Assembly (NCBI GenBank): GCA_937890355.1
Contig: CALACW010000073.1
Coordinates: 1 to 13,590 of the forward strand
DNA: 13,590 bases
Origin: CALACW01 sp002431305
GTDB taxonomy: Bacteria > Bacillota > Clostridia > Oscillospirales > Acutalibacteraceae
Reading direction: 5' to 3'
Under the pieces are notes generated by a model. It was not told the DNA's origin and made no database searches. It worked only from the letters and a program-made list of their open reading frames with translations. Shown piece after piece: positions 13,505-13,590 of this stretch. The stretch's first letter is position 1. Each line of letters begins with the position of its first letter. A program made the translations under genes and the position numbers.

Positions 13505-13590
13505 ATGAAACCAACACCGAAAAGGATTTTATCTCTTTTTATGTCGCTTTTGATGCTTCTGAGCGTCACGAGCGGACTTACGTTTACGTC
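13505..13590 (+). CDS. secreted or surface protein, N-terminus only
   Basis: Only the first 28 codons are inside the window. They encode a classical signal peptide: basic KPTPKR, then a hydrophobic core ILSLFMSLLMLLSVTSGLTF. GGAGG at 13488-13492 is 12 nt before the ATG, rather long. A TTG at 13500 leads at once to a stop, so the ATG is the start. The strong promoter and the export signal suggest an abundant extracellular or wall protein; the mature part is not visible. Confidence 0.7.
   Translation, partial: MKPTPKRILSLFMSLLMLLSVTSGLTFT

Overview
The window looks like a chromosomal segment of a gut-type Clostridia, probably a Ruminococcus-like member of the Oscillospiraceae. The signs are a long type III glutamine synthetase (GlnN), NrdR, Thr-rich linkers in a surface protein, AGGAGG-type ribosome binding sites and AT-rich intergenic DNA. 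No transposase, phage gene, rRNA, tRNA or CRISPR array is visible.

Layout. 1-300: a possible 29-residue membrane peptide gene (minus strand) with its own promoter and a structured leader, resembling Firmicutes holin-like or type I toxin loci. 307-1158 (minus): a membrane-anchored alpha/beta hydrolase. Diverging from it, 1326-1870: a small ferredoxin:thioredoxin reductase catalytic subunit and a thioredoxin, a likely redox operon. Convergent to that, nrdR (minus), which diverges from cca. 4184-6550: a large cytoplasmic glycoside hydrolase of family 2. 6871-8319: a membrane-anchored SGNH hydrolase and a DUF4358-type lipoprotein, tightly coupled. 8451-10547: glnN. 10889-12629: an OmpR-type response regulator and a short-loop sensor kinase. 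12862-13230: a DtxR/MntR-type metal regulator. The window ends 28 codons into a secreted protein with its own promoter.

The most unusual content is between the genes. Four copies of a roughly 180-bp palindromic element (family A) share 24-bp inverted ends, and each end is itself a hairpin. They follow trx/nrdR (one copy between the convergent ends), cca, glnN and the kinase gene, each starting within about 35 nt of a stop codon. Genes without a family A copy (hydrolase, GH2, metal regulator) have ordinary hairpin-plus-T terminators instead. One copy shows a compensatory base-pair change that preserves the end hairpin. A second dispersed element (family B, roughly 100 bp, containing four TNTTCAC heptamers) lies just upstream of glnN and of the response regulator gene; the latter copy is fused to a truncated family A copy. 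A shared 12-mer, AAACAATAATTT, at element edges overlaps the stop codon of nrdR and, with one mismatch, that of the kinase gene.

Most genes are housekeeping (tRNA maturation, nucleotide-reduction control, nitrogen assimilation) or surface and regulatory genes, with no obvious single pathway linking them. The elements and the small peptide locus are the parts most likely to be poorly described.
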